Shown here: positions 1-6,061 of the stretch, in pieces
Numbering within the stretch: the first letter of the stretch is position 1
Layout: each line of letters begins with the position of its first letter
Source: JBDKGV01 sp039798005
GTDB taxonomy: Bacteria > Fibrobacterota > Fibrobacteria > UBA5070
Reading direction: 5' to 3'
Assembly: GCA_039798005.1 (NCBI GenBank)
Contig: JBDKGV010000075.1
Span: 1 to 14,957, forward strand
DNA: 14,957 nucleotides
Made by a program: the position numbers and the translations under genes
The notes under the pieces: generated by a model
What the model was told of the DNA's origin: nothing
What the model saw: only the letters and a program-made list of their open reading frames with translations
Databases searched by the model: none

Positions 1-303
1 AAGGAGATCTCCGATGCCAAGGGGCCCTATGTGGAAGGGGAGATCTACGTCTTCGCCTACGATCTGACGGGAACCATGTTGGCTCATCCCAAGAACCCCA
101 AGCTCATCGGCAAGAATCTCATCGAAACCCCGGATGTCGACGGCAAGCTCTTCCGCAAGGAGATCGTGGAAGGCGCCAAGGCCAAGGGTACCGGGACGGT
201 CGACTACCGCTACAAGAATCCCGAGAGCGGCAAGATCGAGGACAAGACGACCCACTACGTGAAGGCGGGCGATGTCATCCTTGCCTGTGGTATCTACAAG
301 TAG
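1..303 (+). CDS. Cache-domain sensory protein, 3' end (partial)
   Basis: The reading frame is open from the first base of the window to a TAG at 301-303, giving the last 100 residues of a protein whose start lies outside. The visible part reads like the C-terminal half of a single Cache (sCache_2-type) extracytoplasmic ligand-binding domain: strands such as GEIYVFAYDLTGTMLAHP, then IGKNL, a region on 'DGKLFRKEIVEGAKAKGTG', then a Tyr-rich strand and the closing YVKAGDVILACGIYK. Cache domains of this kind bind small ligands in the periplasm, in chemoreceptors, in kinases or as stand-alone proteins. The protein ends directly after the Cache fold, with no membrane helix or signalling domain behind it, so it is more like a free-standing periplasmic Cache protein than a chemoreceptor. 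The ligand cannot be inferred. Family confidence is good; role is unknown because the N-terminus is missing. Confidence 0.75.
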   Translation, partial: KEISDAKGPYVEGEIYVFAYDLTGTMLAHPKNPKLIGKNLIETPDVDGKLFRKEIVEGAKAKGTGTVDYRYKNPESGKIEDKTTHYVKAGDVILACGIYK

Positions 304-333
304 CAAGCCGCAGGACTCAAGTCCCGACGAGCC

Positions 334-363
334 GTTCGCCCTGAGCTTGTCGAAGGGATGAAC
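334..363. repeat. REP-like palindrome between convergent genes
   Basis: An imperfect inverted repeat: GTTC (334-337) pairs with GAAC (360-363) and CCCT (339-342) with AGGG (354-357), around the core TGAGCTTGTCGA. From memory, the core resembles a palindrome dispersed in many bacterial genomes and associated with Y1/RAYT transposases; that match is recall, not a search. It lies in the 76-base gap between the converging Cache-protein and recombinase genes and may also act as a weak transcription barrier. No T-run follows the stem. Confidence 0.5.
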
Positions 364-379
364 ACTGGAGCAGGTTGGT

Positions 380-1312
380 TCAAGTCTTGAGGCGGGCGCG
401 GGGGTGGCAGGTCGCATGCACCTCCCGCAGCGTCGAGATGTCCATGTGGGTGTAGATCTCGGTGGTGGTGATGCTGGCATGGCCCAGCATCTCTTGCACC
501 GCGCGCAGGTCGGCGCCCCCTTCCAGCAGGTGCGTCGCGAACGAGTGCCGCAGCACGTGCGGGGTCACGCGGTTGGCGTATTTGCGCTTGCCCTCGTCGT
601 GCTCCTGCAAGCCGGCCTTCCAGGCATGGTCCGAGAGGATCTTCCAGGCGGACACCCGTGACAGATCCTGTCCGCGGGAGTTGAGCACCAACGTGTCACA
701 GCGCGGCTTCAGTTCCCGGCGTCCGCCATCGAGCCAGGCCTGGATGCGGTGCGCCGTGGAGTCTCCGATAGGGACGATGCGTTCCTTGTTCCCTTTGCCG
801 ATCACGCGCACCAGGCCCTGATCCAGCAGCACCTGCTGGAGTGTGACCGAACACGCCTCCGAGACGCGCATGCCCGTTGCGTACAGGAGTTCCAGCAGGA
901 CGCCGTCGCGTTCGCCCAAGGGGGTCGATGTGTCCGGACTCTCCAACAGTCGAAGGCATTCCTCCACGGAAAGGGCGTAGGGGAGGTTCTTGCCAAAGCG
1001 AGGCGCCGCCTGGTCCCCCAATGGGTTGCGGGAAAGGGCGCCCTCCTGGCACATCCATTTCAGGAAGCTTTTGAGCGTGGAATGGACACGGGCCAGGCTG
1101 CGGGAATCAAGTCCGGTATCGGACAGCTCGCCGAAGAAGCCGGAAAGGGCATGGATGTCCAGTTGCGAAATCGAAAGGTCCTGCGGCTCGAACCATCCGA
1201 CAAAGACGCGCAGGTCGCGGGAGTAGGCTTCCAGCGTGGCCGGGGAGAGAGAGCGCTCCAGGCCCAGGAAGTCGATCCAAGCATCGATGCGTTCGTGAAT
1301 CCCGGGTTCCAT
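380..1312 (-). CDS. Tyrosine recombinase, XerC/XerD family
   Basis: Site-specific recombinase of 310 residues, the usual length for XerC/XerD, which resolve chromosome dimers at dif sites. The N-terminal SAM-like DNA-binding domain (about residues 5-90, starting at IDAWIDFLGLERSLSPAT) is followed by the catalytic domain. All active-site residues are visible: Arg149 (ATGMRVSEA), Lys173 (GKGNKER), His252 and Arg255 (HVLRHSF), His278 (LGHASI) and the nucleophile Tyr287 (IYTHMD). The frame stays open up to 1378, but that extension would run through the terminator at 1333-1364. The ATG at 1310-1312, preceded by GGAGG, is therefore the better start, although its spacing is short (about 3 bases). 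Whether it is the housekeeping XerC or XerD, or a third paralogue, cannot be decided from sequence alone. Nothing around it marks an integron, phage or transposon. Confidence 0.92.
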   Translation of the reverse strand: MEPGIHERIDAWIDFLGLERSLSPATLEAYSRDLRVFVGWFEPQDLSISQLDIHALSGFFGELSDTGLDSRSLARVHSTLKSFLKWMCQEGALSRNPLGDQAAPRFGKNLPYALSVEECLRLLESPDTSTPLGERDGVLLELLYATGMRVSEACSVTLQQVLLDQGLVRVIGKGNKERIVPIGDSTAHRIQAWLDGGRRELKPRCDTLVLNSRGQDLSRVSAWKILSDHAWKAGLQEHDEGKRKYANRVTPHVLRHSFATHLLEGGADLRAVQEMLGHASITTTEIYTHMDISTLREVHATCHPRARLKT

Positions 1313-1332
1313 CGGCCTCCAAGGTAGTGCAC

Positions 1333-1364
1333 AAAAAAGCCCTGCAAGGGACTTCCTTGCAGGG
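1333..1364 (-). terminator. Intrinsic terminator of the GH9 gene
   Basis: A perfect 10-bp inverted repeat, CCCTGCAAGG (1340-1349) and CCTTGCAGGG (1355-1364), closes a 5-base loop. Read on the minus strand, the stem is followed by six T residues (AAAAAA at 1333-1338 on the plus strand). It lies 28 bases past the GH9 stop codon and just upstream of the recombinase start, so the two minus-strand genes probably have separate transcripts. Confidence 0.9.
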
Positions 1365-1392
1365 ACGGATTCTGTCAAATGTCGCTCTTGAT

Positions 1393-3429
1393 CTACGGGA
1401 TCAGGATGCGGCTGGTCGCGGCGATGCCCGTGGTGCTCACGGCCCGCACCAGGAACAGCCCGTGTCCGGAAGTCCTGAGTTCGATGGTCGGTGCGACTGC
1501 GCTGGAGCGGGCCACGGTCCGGCCGTCGATGCCCAGGATCTCAAGGCGTGCAAGGGTGTGGCCGGGCATGTTGGCGCTCACGAAGCCCTTGCGGGTGGCC
1601 AGATCCAAGCGCGCGCCGTTTTTCGCGGTGCGGCTGGTGATGCCGGTTCCGACGGCCATCGGAGGAAGGCTTGCACTCCACACGCCGGCCAAGTAGGCAA
1701 GGGGCGCATTCCAGTTGATGGCCACTTCGTTGGATGCGTACGATGTCTGCACATCGAGATAGGCCTTGGGCCCCAAGGTGTTGGGGTAGCCGGGATAGAG
1801 ATCGGCGATGTCCTTGTCGTCGTTCTTGTAGTTGCCGTTGGGACCGCCAGCCAAGAAGCCGGGAACGGGAGCTTTGACGGTGTCGGCACCGGAGGGACGG
1901 TGATGCGGATGCAAGGGGCTCTTGCCGCCGAATCCGGTCACGAAGCAGTAGCCGGTGGGGTTGCGACCCAGCAGGTAGTCCAAGGTCTCAAGCGAGGCGT
2001 CGCGGAAGGTGGTGTCCTTGGTGGCCTGCCAAGCCTTCCACAAAAGGATGCCGTTGTTGGCGAACACGGCATTGCTTCCCCAGTAGTATCCGCCCTTGGG
2101 AATCCGATAGGCGTTCTTGGTGCCGGCATCGCGGATGACCACGCCCATGGCGTTGATCGAGGAATCCAGGCGGGGACCGATTCCGGCAAGGGAGCCGGTC
2201 AAGAGATCCTTGTTGGACAGGAGCGAAAGCCAGCCGAGGGTTCCGACGTTGGGCCAGCCCAACTCGCTCCAAGGGGAGGCGAAGGCCTTGGTGGCCAGTC
2301 CCTGCGCGGTGGCGAAGCTGTCGATCTGGGTGGTCAGGAACAGTTCCGAAGCCGCCCAGTTGAACTCGTCGGCGAAGCTGCCGTCACCATAGCCGCCGGT
2401 GTTGATCTTGGTCACCCAATCTTCATTGAGGTTGTTGGCGTTCTGGTCGTAGACGCTGTCGGGATTGGCGCGTGCCCAGTTCCATCCGGAGATGGCCGCC
2501 GCCAGACAGGTGTCGGCGAAGGTCTTGAGCTCCGGGTCGTTGCGGAAGAGGCGTGCGGCATACGCAGCCACGGCGGCCATGTCCAGCGTCGCGGCGGTGC
2601 CCTTTTGCACCATCCAACGCTTGGCCTTGTCCTTGACGGGCATGACAAAGCCTGAGAAGTTGGCCGTGGTGACCTTGTTGTAGACGCCGCCGTCGTTGGG
2701 GTCCTGCATCGAAAGCATCCAGCGCAGGTTCCAGAGGATCTCGTCGACGAGATCGGAGCGGACGGCGGGTCGCGTGGGGACATCCAGCGGGAGGGTGTCG
2801 AAATAGGGTCGAGCCGATTCGTAGAGATGAAGCAGGGTCCAGGTGCTGATGCCGGAATTCACGACGTACTTGCCATAGTCGCCCGCGTCGTACCAGCCAC
2901 CGACGGAGCGCAGCTTGGTATTCTCGGGGCGGGCCTCGGTTGCGGCCGCAGCGTGCACGAACACCGCCGTATCAGGGTGCCCCAGTTCACGAGCCCACTT
3001 GCCGGCGTGCGATTCCGGCAGGGCGTAGGAGCTTCGGTTGTACCAGAAGGCCTTGATGCTGGCGCGGGTCAGGTCCTGCATCGGGTTGGCCGAGATCTGG
3101 AAGGCGTGGGAAAGCTCATTGCCGACCTTGATGCGATAGACGCCGGGCTTGTCGAATGCGGTGAAGTCAAGGCCGCGGCAGGTGTCCATGACCCTTCCGG
3201 CGTAGTTCCACTTGGTGACCGGTCCGGGCACGATCGCATGCACCGAATCACCGGTGCTTGCATCGACCAGCAGGGCCGTGGAGTTGGAATCCAGGCTCAC
3301 GGCGAACTTGGGCTTCCCCAAGGCGAATCCGACCTGGTTGAGTCGGATCCTTTCCGATGCCTGGGCCATGCAGGTGGTGGCCGAGACGACCCCGACAGAC
3401 AAACCAAAGAAGAGACGCTGGACGGACAT
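1393..3429 (-). CDS. Secreted GH9 endoglucanase with T9SS-like C-terminal tail
   Basis: Glycoside hydrolase family 9 enzyme, predicted to cleave beta-1,4-glucans (cellulose) outside the cell by an inverting mechanism. The chosen ATG at 3427-3429 gives 678 residues and a 24-residue signal peptide (MSVQRLFFGLSVGVV...MAQA, cleavage before SERIRL). A GAGGAA ribosome site precedes it; the longer frame to 3504 adds 25 residues ahead of the signal peptide and is unlikely. Residues about 26-115 form the N-terminal Ig-like domain (RLNQVGF..., GVYRIKVG). The (alpha/alpha)6 catalytic domain follows with GGWYDAGDYGKYV (catalytic-base region Asp181/Asp184), the GH9 signature around HPHHRPSG (His509-Arg511), and the acid Glu568 in ASNEVAINWNAPL. 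The last ~50 residues (LEILGIDGRTVA ... GLFLVRAV ... SRILIP) resemble a Por/T9SS sorting domain. No carbohydrate-binding module is visible. The family call is firm; the secretion route is inference. Confidence 0.93.
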   Translation of the reverse strand: MSVQRLFFGLSVGVVSATTCMAQASERIRLNQVGFALGKPKFAVSLDSNSTALLVDASTGDSVHAIVPGPVTKWNYAGRVMDTCRGLDFTAFDKPGVYRIKVGNELSHAFQISANPMQDLTRASIKAFWYNRSSYALPESHAGKWARELGHPDTAVFVHAAAATEARPENTKLRSVGGWYDAGDYGKYVVNSGISTWTLLHLYESARPYFDTLPLDVPTRPAVRSDLVDEILWNLRWMLSMQDPNDGGVYNKVTTANFSGFVMPVKDKAKRWMVQKGTAATLDMAAVAAYAARLFRNDPELKTFADTCLAAAISGWNWARANPDSVYDQNANNLNEDWVTKINTGGYGDGSFADEFNWAASELFLTTQIDSFATAQGLATKAFASPWSELGWPNVGTLGWLSLLSNKDLLTGSLAGIGPRLDSSINAMGVVIRDAGTKNAYRIPKGGYYWGSNAVFANNGILLWKAWQATKDTTFRDASLETLDYLLGRNPTGYCFVTGFGGKSPLHPHHRPSGADTVKAPVPGFLAGGPNGNYKNDDKDIADLYPGYPNTLGPKAYLDVQTSYASNEVAINWNAPLAYLAGVWSASLPPMAVGTGITSRTAKNGARLDLATRKGFVSANMPGHTLARLEILGIDGRTVARSSAVAPTIELRTSGHGLFLVRAVSTTGIAATSRILIP

Positions 3430-3556
3430 GGTTCCTCGCTTGCTGGTCTGACGCTTCAAGACGGTGGTTCCATCTCCTTGAGTCAGACCTGTGTACAAAC
3501 CCATTGTCGCAAGTCGTAGGCGGCAGGTTCATGAAAAATGCGGAAAAGTGCGTCCC

Positions 3557-3596
3557 TTCCGCTAGGCAAGAAAATCCTGCCTACTGGGGGGCGGAA
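3557..3596. repeat. Nested palindrome (REP-like or regulatory hairpin)
   Basis: Two nested perfect 6-bp arms are visible: TTCCGC (3557-3562) with GCGGAA (3591-3596), and inside them TAGGCA (3563-3568) with TGCCTA (3578-3583), leaving a 7-base bulge CTGGGGG on one side. The inner arm can extend through a mismatch by GA/TC. There is no T-run, so it is not an ordinary terminator. It could be a dispersed REP-type element or an operator for either divergent gene. Confidence 0.5.
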
Positions 3597-3632
3597 AGCG
3601 CAAGTCCTTGTTTTTCACGGCTTTATCGGTCG

Positions 3633-3659
3633 AAAAACAATTGGCACGGATATCGATAA
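3633..3659 (+). promoter_or_regulatory. Candidate flagellar promoter for flgI (sigma-28-like, overlapping a sigma-54-like -24 box)
   Basis: AAAA (3633-3636), then 15 bases, then ATCGATAA (3652-3659) matches the sigma-28 consensus TAAA-N15-GCCGATAA at 3 of 4 and 6 of 8 positions with exact spacing. The same stretch also holds TTGGCACG (3641-3648), a perfect sigma-54 -24 element, but the matching -12 position reads TCGAT and lacks the essential GC. The sigma-28 reading is therefore preferred. It lies about 130 bases upstream of the flgI start. Confidence 0.35.
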
Positions 3660-3777
3660 GACATTGATCGTGACCAACACGAATCACAGATCCGGACTCC
3701 GGGGACGCACAGGATCCAGCTCGCAAGAGACGGGGATCTTGACCTCCCGGACAAGCAGGTTCCTTGCGGACCCTGCC

Positions 3778-3785
3778 AAGGGAGG
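3778..3785 (+). promoter_or_regulatory. Ribosome binding site fixing the flgI start
   Basis: AAGGGAGG ends five bases before the ATG at 3791. It favours this start over the in-frame TTG at 3764, which would overlap the site and push the signal peptide nine residues inward. Confidence 0.85.
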
Positions 3786-3790
3786 ATACC

Positions 3791-4891
3791 ATGCGTTGGT
3801 TTGACAAAATTCGTCAAATACTGCCTGTGCTTTTGCTTGCCGGACTGGCTCAGGCCCAGGTGCGCATCAAGGATGTGGCTCAGGTCCAAGGGTTGACCGA
3901 CCTGCAGCTGGTGGGATACGGCATCGTGGTGGGCTTGCCCGGGACCGGCGACGGCTCCTCTTCCATGATGACGGTCCAGTCGGTGCGCAACATGCTGCGC
4001 AACCTCGGCTTGGAAGTCGAACCCAAGCAGATCCGGATGAAGAACGTGGCCGCTGTGATGGTGACGGCTCGCCTTTCCCCCTTCTCCAAGCCCGGTACCC
4101 GGATGGATGTCCTGGTGAGCTCGCTTGGAGACGCGAAGTCCCTGTCGGGCGGGACGCTCTTGATGACCCCGCTTCGCAGTGCCGATGAAGAAGTCTATGT
4201 GCTGGCCCAAGGGCCGGTCGGCACCGGGGGCTCGTTCTCCCAGGAGAGCGGTGGAGCCTCCACCAAGCAGAACATCTCCTCGACGGGAATCCTGCCCTTG
4301 GGCGGAATCATCCAGCGGGAAAATCCCGCCAACCGGCTGGATCAGGGCCAGCTTCGCTTTGCCCTCACCAGTCCCGACTTTTCGACCGCCGCCGCCTTGG
4401 CAGAAGCCATCCGCAAGGAGTTCGGAACCAGCAGCGCCGCGGTGGAGGACGCCGCCACGGTACGCTTCGAAGGCGCCGAGGACAAGGGTGGCCGTGCCGC
4501 TCTCATCGCTCGCATCGAGAACCTTCGCCTCCAGGTGTCCCGCTCGGCCCGCGTGGTCATCAACGAACGCACCGGCACCATCGTCGCCGGTTCCGAGGTC
4601 CGGCTTCAGGAAGTCGCCGTCACCCACGGCAGCCTGACCATCAAGGTCGATCCTGGCACGGCGGCCGTCCAGCCCAACGGCTTCAGCATCGGCACGACCG
4701 CAACCATTCAGAATCCCCGCATCGACGCCCAGGAGGGCAAGAACCAGATGCGGGTGATTCCCCAGAACGCAAACGTAGGGGAGCTTGCCCAGGCGCTCAA
4801 TGCCATGGGCGTGACCCCCCGCGACCTTATCGCGATCCTTCAAGCCATCCAGAGGGCCGGCGCCTTGCAGGCGGATCTGGTGGTCATGTAG
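3791..4891 (+). CDS. flgI: Flagellar basal-body P-ring protein FlgI
   Basis: FlgI assembles into the P-ring, the periplasmic bushing around the flagellar rod in the peptidoglycan layer. The 366-residue length is normal. Residues 1-22 (MRWFDKIRQILPVLLLAGLAQA) are a Sec signal peptide. The mature part opens with the family hallmarks RIKDVAQVQG, LVGYGIVVGLPGTGDG (about 40-55) and RMKNVAAVMVTARLSPF, continues with DVLVSSLGDAKSLSGGTLLMTPL (about 106-127), then ARVVINERTGTIVAGSEV, and ends with NAMGVTPRDLIAILQAIQRAGAL. P-ring genes normally sit beside flgH (L-ring) and flgJ in a rod/ring cluster; here the upstream neighbour is a divergent cellulase and the downstream neighbour is flagellin. Its presence indicates an outer membrane and a conventional basal body. 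Confidence 0.96.
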   Translation: MRWFDKIRQILPVLLLAGLAQAQVRIKDVAQVQGLTDLQLVGYGIVVGLPGTGDGSSSMMTVQSVRNMLRNLGLEVEPKQIRMKNVAAVMVTARLSPFSKPGTRMDVLVSSLGDAKSLSGGTLLMTPLRSADEEVYVLAQGPVGTGGSFSQESGGASTKQNISSTGILPLGGIIQRENPANRLDQGQLRFALTSPDFSTAAALAEAIRKEFGTSSAAVEDAATVRFEGAEDKGGRAALIARIENLRLQVSRSARVVINERTGTIVAGSEVRLQEVAVTHGSLTIKVDPGTAAVQPNGFSIGTTATIQNPRIDAQEGKNQMRVIPQNANVGELAQALNAMGVTPRDLIAILQAIQRAGALQADLVVM

Positions 4892-4907
4892 CCGTGTAGA
4901 GGTTAGC

Positions 4908-4971
4908 GCCACGGTCCGCCAAGCGAGGCGGGCCAAACGGTACCGGCTGGTGACAGCGAAAGGGCCGTGGC
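4908..4971 (+). promoter_or_regulatory. Potentially structured leader upstream of flagellin (candidate cis-regulatory RNA)
   Basis: In the 148-base gap between flgI and flagellin, GCCACGGTCC (4908-4917) can pair with GGGCCGTGGC (4962-4971) over ten pairs with one G-U wobble. The enclosed 44 bases hold further pairing options: CCGCC/GGCGG (4916-4920 with 4927-4931, competing with the base of the outer stem) and the palindrome CGGTACCG (4938-4945). The fold would end about 50 bases before the flagellin ribosome site. I compared it from memory with c-di-GMP and other common riboswitch cores and found no match. It may be a new leader element or just GC-rich pairing. Confidence 0.35.
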
Positions 4972-5023
4972 ACTCACAACGATTCCAGGGCAAGGAAGCC
5001 CGGGAGCGTGCAAAGCAGTCAAC

Positions 5024-5030
5024 AAGGAGG
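5024..5030 (+). promoter_or_regulatory. Strong ribosome binding site of the flagellin gene
   Basis: A full AAGGAGG lies nine bases before the ATG at 5040. It selects this start over an upstream in-frame codon at 4950 and fits a highly expressed structural protein; the protein then begins with the conserved flagellin N-terminus MRIYNNVNAI. Confidence 0.85.
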
Positions 5031-5039
5031 TTTTCACCC

Positions 5040-5864
5040 ATGCGCATCTATAACAACGTCAATGCGATAACGACCCAGAACTCACTGCTGCAGACCAATG
5101 GCTCGATGTCCAAGAGCCTCGAGAAGCTCTCGACCGGCCTTCGCATCAACCGCGCCGCCGACGACGCCGCCGGACTTTCGGTCTCCGAAGGCCTGCGGTC
5201 CCAGATCCGCGGCTCGGAGCAGTCGCGGCGCAATTCCGACGATGCCATCGCCATGATGCAGATTGCGGAATCGGGTGCCCAGCAGGTGACGGACTCCTTG
5301 CAGCGCATGCGTGAACTGGCGATCCAAGCGGCCAACGGAACCTACACGGAAACCGAGCGCAAGTACATCCAGCAGGAATTCGATCAGCTCTCCAGCGAAA
5401 TCTCGCGCATGACCAATGCCGTGACCTACAACGGCATCTCGCTCCTGACCGACAACACGACCTTCACCTTCCAGGTGAGCGCCATGGGCACGGGCATGGC
5501 CTCGACCATCAGCTTCATGACCAACAACCTTGCGGTTTGCACGACCGGCTTGGATCTGGGTGGAAGCGACGTGGCCAGCCAGGACCACGCGCAGATGGCC
5601 ATTCCTTCGATCGACGCCGCGCTGACCTCGGTGCTGAATCTGCGAGCCACCATCGGTGCCGTGATGAACCGCTTGGAGAAGACCATCGACTCCTTGGGCG
5701 TGATGATCTCCAACTACTCCGACGCCGAAAGCCGCATCCGCGACCTCGACTTTGCGACGGAAACCACCAAGTTCACCCGCAATCAGATTCTCACCCAGTC
5801 GGGCACCAGCATGTTGGCGCAGGCCAACCAGCTCCCGCAGGGCGTGCTTTCGTTGCTCAAGTAG
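5040..5864 (+). CDS. Flagellin (short form, D0/D1 core)
   Basis: Filament subunit of the flagellum, 274 residues. The N-terminal D0/D1 helices are typical: NVNAITTQNSL, then LEKLSTGLRINRAADDAAGLSVSE (about 28-50), SQIRGSEQSRRNSDDAIAM and the TLR5-type segment LQRMRELAIQAANGT (about 87-101). The C-terminal half carries IRDLDFATETTKFTRNQIL and closes with LAQANQLPQGVLSLLK. Between the conserved ends only about 70 residues remain, so the variable outer domains D2/D3 are essentially missing and the filament surface should be smooth and thin. The protein is exported by the flagellar type III system and has no cleaved signal. Cys167 is unusual, because flagellins rarely contain cysteine. No fliD, fliS or flagellin chaperone gene lies nearby; the gene appears to be a single transcription unit ending at the hairpin at 5891-5935. 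Confidence 0.96.
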   Translation: MRIYNNVNAITTQNSLLQTNGSMSKSLEKLSTGLRINRAADDAAGLSVSEGLRSQIRGSEQSRRNSDDAIAMMQIAESGAQQVTDSLQRMRELAIQAANGTYTETERKYIQQEFDQLSSEISRMTNAVTYNGISLLTDNTTFTFQVSAMGTGMASTISFMTNNLAVCTTGLDLGGSDVASQDHAQMAIPSIDAALTSVLNLRATIGAVMNRLEKTIDSLGVMISNYSDAESRIRDLDFATETTKFTRNQILTQSGTSMLAQANQLPQGVLSLLK

Positions 5865-5890
5865 CGTTTTCAGGGTCGTCGCGATCCTTG

Positions 5891-5935
5891 AAAAAGGGCT
5901 CCCTCCGCCTTGGCGGTCTTGGGAGCCCTTTTTTT
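5891..5935 (+). terminator. Intrinsic terminator of the flagellin gene
   Basis: AAAAAGGGCTCCC (5891-5903) pairs with GGGAGCCC and the following T-run (5921-5935). The loop contains a second small hairpin, CCGCC/GGCGG (5905-5909 with 5912-5916). Seven T residues follow the stem on the plus strand. It begins 26 bases after the flagellin stop. Confidence 0.92.
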
Positions 5936-5957
5936 GTCCAAGAATGGTTGAATCTCC

Positions 5958-5995
5958 TCGGGTCTGATTCCTTGAAGCTTGCTTCGTAGACCCGA
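5958..5995. repeat. Nested palindrome after the flagellin terminator
   Basis: TCGGGTCT (5958-5965) is the exact reverse complement of AGACCCGA (5988-5995). Inside it, GAAGC (5974-5978) pairs with GCTTC (5981-5985) around TT. No T-run follows, so it does not look like a second terminator. It shares the AGCTTGCT loop core with the next palindrome 20 bases on. Confidence 0.55.
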
Positions 5996-6014
5996 AATCG
6001 CTGGCCAAAGAAAT

Positions 6015-6036
6015 ACCTCGCAGCTTGCTGCGGGGT
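6015..6036. repeat. REP-like palindrome CCTCGCAGC-TT-GCTGCGGGG
   Basis: ACCTCGCAGC (6015-6024) pairs with GCTGCGGGGT (6027-6036), ten positions with one T-G wobble, so in RNA or single-stranded DNA it forms a tight hairpin with a CTTG loop. The sequence resembles dispersed REP palindromes associated with Y1 (RAYT) transposases; this is recall, and no such transposase lies in the window. It ends 25 bases before the hemerythrin start, so it may also lie in that gene's leader. Confidence 0.55.
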
Positions 6037-6061
6037 GGTTTATTGATCTACTTTCTGGTCC

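Larger units (their letters stand above)
3430..3790. other. Divergent intergenic region between the GH9 gene and flgI
   Basis: This 361-base stretch separates the two divergent start codons and must hold the promoters for both. It contains a nested palindrome (3557-3596), a candidate flagellar-type promoter facing flgI (3633-3659) and the flgI ribosome site (3778-3785). On the GH9 side I found the ribosome site but no convincing -35/-10 pair. Short open frames here lack recognisable domains and I do not call them. Confidence 0.6.

Noticed and set aside
380..1312. Integrase of a mobile element
   Set aside because: Length and domain layout fit XerC/XerD, and there is no att repeat, tRNA gene, cassette or phage gene nearby.
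1327..2655. A 442-codon plus-strand frame opposite the GH9 gene
   Set aside because: Antisense shadow with Gly/Val-rich composition; the GH9 catalytic motifs are on the minus strand.
3538..3804. An 88-codon frame in the GH9/flgI intergenic region
   Set aside because: No ribosome site, no domain, runs through the palindrome and the flgI start.
4968..4985. Sigma-54 promoter at TGGCACTCACAACGAT before flagellin
   Set aside because: The -24 TGGCAC is present, but the -12 position lacks TTGC at the required spacing.
4892..5039. c-di-GMP (GEMM) riboswitch ahead of flagellin
   Set aside because: Pairing is present but the conserved GEMM core bases and tetraloop receptor are not found; kept only as a candidate structured leader.
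3623..5047. A 474-codon minus-strand frame opposite flgI
   Set aside because: Antisense to a certain FlgI gene, crosses the promoter region and shows no domain.
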